Source of the DNA: Paralichthys olivaceus
Lineage: Eukaryota > Chordata > Actinopteri > Pleuronectiformes > Paralichthyidae
Assembly: GCF_024713975.1 (NCBI RefSeq)
Contig: NC_091100.1
Coordinates: forward strand, 12,368,001-12,432,000
Direction of reading: 5' to 3'
DNA: 64,000 nucleotides
Shown: positions 61,991 through 64,000 of the stretch, one piece after another
Position numbering within the stretch: the stretch's first letter is position 1
How the letters are laid out: the number at the start of each line of letters is the position of its first letter
Translations under genes and position numbers: made by a program
The notes under the pieces: generated by a model
What the model was told of the DNA's origin: nothing
Database searches by the model: none
Seen by the model: only the letters and a program-made list of their open reading frames with translations

Positions 61991-62780
61991 GCAGTTGGTG
62001 AGAGATGGGTCAGAGCCATTTAAAGACAACTCAACACGACCCTAATGTGTTTGTTTGATTGGATGATAAAAGTAATTTTTACCAGGGGACTGCTCAATGT
62101 CCTGACCGGCTGTTGAAATGGAAAGATTTTAACCAACAAGGATATGTTTGTATCAATATGCTTGACTGTTACCCTTTTGCTTAAATAAAAGAGTTTCTTG
62201 AAATTGAATGAAATTGCTTGGTCTTTTTTAAAATTAATTGTAGTATTATCATGCAGCTATTTGTGCCACATGTCCTAATCATGGCATCACATGCAATGCC
62301 TTTTTCTTTTCCATCACTTTTTTGATTATTCACAAGGGATTGTAAATATGGGATAAAATGCACATTAAATAAAAAACAAAGTAGCACATTGAAAGTTTTA
62401 CTTGATCATTTTAAATGAATGACATGAGTCTTTGAACTGAACTAAATACATTTACAATCAGAAAAAGTGATTTATTATTTACATCTCTTAAACAAACCTC
62501 AGAAAAGGATTCAGTTAACTTGATATTCTAGCTTGAAACAACTCAACACCATTCAGTCACACTGACAACTGTTACACTTTCTAATTACTTGTCAAGTTTA
62601 ATGAATTGTAGTTTTATTTGATTAGAAAAGCTAAAAGCTGCAGCTGAAGAAACCGCTGCATCTCTTAATACAAAGAGAATGTATGAGGCTGCTCACATTA
62701 ACGTTATGAAATTTAAAGTGTTGGTATATAGAAACTGGACTTGATGTCAAATGTCATGACTTTTCAAATATAGTAGTCCA

Positions 62781-63280
62781 CCATTATATCATAATAACTA
62801 TATATAGTAATAATAATTACTATATACATTATATTTCAAAATATTTTCTTATCAGAGTATTAACTTTACAAAAAGTACATTAAACTGCAAATTATGGTAG
62901 TACTATTGGGCACAATAATAAATGTACAATAAATTATAATTATTATCATCACTGTTGTTGCTATTTTTTAATTTCTGTAATAATAACAACAATAATAATA
63001 ACAATAATGATCATTATTATTATTAATTATATTATTATCGCTATTGTTATTATTTTCGTTAGTATTTATTATTATTATCATTGTTATTATCATTGTTGTT
63101 ATTATTGTTGTTGTTATTATTGTTATTATCATTGTTATTATTGTTGTTATTATTATTATTGTTGTTGTTATTATTGTTATTATCATTGTTGTTGTTATTA
63201 TTGTTATTATCATTGTTATTATTATTGTTGTTGTTATTATTATTATTGTTGTTGTTATTATTATAAGCCATGTTGAGGAT
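62781..63280. repeat. AT-rich spacer and (ATT/GTT)n microsatellite
   Basis: AT-rich sequence follows the end of array similarity. Then about 62980-63264 is a long trinucleotide tract of ATT, GTT and ATC units. Frames reading poly-Asn, poly-Ile or poly-Leu here are artefacts. Confidence 0.9.
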
Positions 63281-63705
63281 GCAGGCAAAGGGGGCGGGGC
63301 TGTGCGCACAGTGGGGGGTAGGTGCGGTAGTGCTGCGGCTGGTGCGCGCAGAGGAAACACTCACAGCGCTGGACGGACTCGCACCAAATACACGCGATAC
63401 ACACAAAATGCTGCGCCCACGAGTCCTGTCAGGCTGCTGCATGTGAACAAGAAGAGGAGGAAGAGGAAGAGGAAGAGGGTCCCTTTTGTGCCGCACATCT
63501 CAAACCCCCGCTCCGTCCAGCAGCTCTCCTCGGTGCTCCTCGGTGGTGCATGAATCCCCTCGTTTGGCTCGCAGCTCCAGGACAAAAACCAGGCGGCGTT
63601 GTCGATTGTGCGTGTGTGTGCGCGTGTGTGTGCGCTGGACACGGTTTGTGAGTGCACCTTAAACCGCTTCTCCTCCTCCTCCTCGTTGTCGGCAACTCCT
63701 TCAGG
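63281..63705 (+). promoter_or_regulatory. CaM kinase II gene promoter and 5'UTR
   Basis: Abrupt change to CpG-rich sequence (GGGGCGGGGC at 63290-63300), with a GAGGAAGAGGAAGAGG purine tract and a CTCCTCCTCCTCCTC tract just before the ATG at 63706. Confidence 0.6.
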
Positions 63706-64000
63706 ATGGCGTTGACGATCTGCACGAGGTTTACCGATGAATATCAGCTGTTCGAGGAGCTGGGGAAGTAAGGAAGCATGTTTGTTGTTTTTCTTACAAT
63801 ATCATCATCTGGTATCATCTCCACCATCATCATCATCATCACCACCATCACCACCATCATCATCATCCTGTGTGAAATGTCAGCCTGTTATGTAACAGGC
63901 CGCCTTGGCTTAAGGACACGGATTCCGGGCTGTGTGTGTGTCTGTGGGGGTTTGTGTGCGCACAGTGGACAGTGTGGCCGTACAGGCTTGGATGCGGGGG
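63706..64000 (+). CDS. camk2d: CaM kinase II, first coding exon (CAMK2D-like), 3' partial
   Basis: Ser/Thr kinase of calcium signalling, a dodecameric holoenzyme. Only coding exon 1 (63706-63767) is in the window, encoding MALTICTRFTDEYQLFEELG and then K. The splice donor AA|GTAAGG is at the phase-2 position used by vertebrate CAMK2 genes, before GAFSVVRRC. TDEYQLFEELGK fits the delta isoform; beta has QLY, gamma TDDY and alpha TEEY. The N-terminus MALTIC is unusual against MASTTTC. Intron 1 begins at 63768 and contains an ATC-repeat microsatellite (about 63800-63870). Confidence 0.8.

Larger units (their letters stand above)
46737..62780 (+). repeat. Tandem array of six CXCL8-like gene units (A-F)
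   Basis: Each unit begins near AAACCTGAGGATTGTTGAGCC. Unit starts are A about 46737, B 50339, C 52775, D 56124, E 58309 and F 60739; similarity ends near 62780. Units A and C have long 3' spacers containing a TTAA transposon and a LINE tail. B, D and E lack about 1.2 kb of that spacer (junction CTCTAAAACAAAAGCTCACC). C and D share a 266-bp LINE insert and a deletion that removed promoter, 5'UTR, exon 1 and the start of intron 1. Introns and 3'UTRs are almost identical between units by eye, so the array is young or homogenised. Confidence 0.95.

Noticed and set aside
62968-63553. Frames with poly-Asn, poly-Ile and poly-Leu next to the CAMK2 promoter
   Set aside because: These are translations of the ATT/GTT trinucleotide tract and CpG-rich 5'UTR. 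No domain or splice context.

Overview
The window is teleost fish nuclear DNA, most likely from a percomorph. The evidence is short-intron vertebrate genes with fish-type protein sequences, interspersed repeats familiar from fish genomes, long dinucleotide and tetranucleotide microsatellites, and a CXCL8-like chemokine family whose signal peptide begins MSSRVIVVAVM, as in flatfish and other percomorph IL-8 sequences. No rRNA, tRNA or CRISPR was recognised. No LTR element, endogenous virus or Polinton was recognised.

Layout: (1) 1-2664 (+), the last nine coding exons of POLQ (DNA polymerase theta, polymerase domain). (2) 4804-13201 (-), complete UBA6 in 31 coding exons. (3) 14609-17553 (+), complete GRHPR in 9 exons. 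(4) 20607-23615 (-), complete ZBTB5 in 3 coding exons. (5) 25824-29471 (+), complete POLR1E in 12 exons. (6) 30673-36358 (-), complete FBXO10 in 10 coding exons. (7) 39723-40767 (-), a divergent 4-exon CXC chemokine. (8) 46737-62780 (+), a tandem array of six CXCL8-like units named A to F here: four full genes (A, B, E, F) and two copies lacking promoter and exon 1 (C, D). (9) 63706 to the end (+), first coding exon of a CaM kinase II gene, best matched to CAMK2D. Exon boundaries were set by hand from GT/AG (one GC/AG) sites, reading frame and recalled family sequences. The summed coding lengths of UBA6, GRHPR, ZBTB5, POLR1E and FBXO10 are each divisible by three, which supports the models.

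Regions 1-6 are ordinary housekeeping or regulatory genes. Their CpG-rich 5' ends share clusters of GTTAGC/GCTAAC/GCTAGC words. The order GRHPR-ZBTB5-POLR1E-FBXO10 is the same block as human 9p13.2. UBA6, CXCL8 and CAMK2D are human chromosome 4 genes and POLQ is on human chromosome 3, so the window joins several ancestral blocks.

The most interesting part is the chemokine array. Units share near-identical introns and flanks but differ in exon 2, in the last splice acceptor (two C-terminal types), in extra cysteines, in a 9-bp repeat in the signal peptide, in 3'UTR AU-rich content and in transposon content. This is a young, actively recombining cluster of secreted immune ligands. In all four full copies intron 1 is 120 nt, in frame and without a stop, so a retained-intron product is possible.
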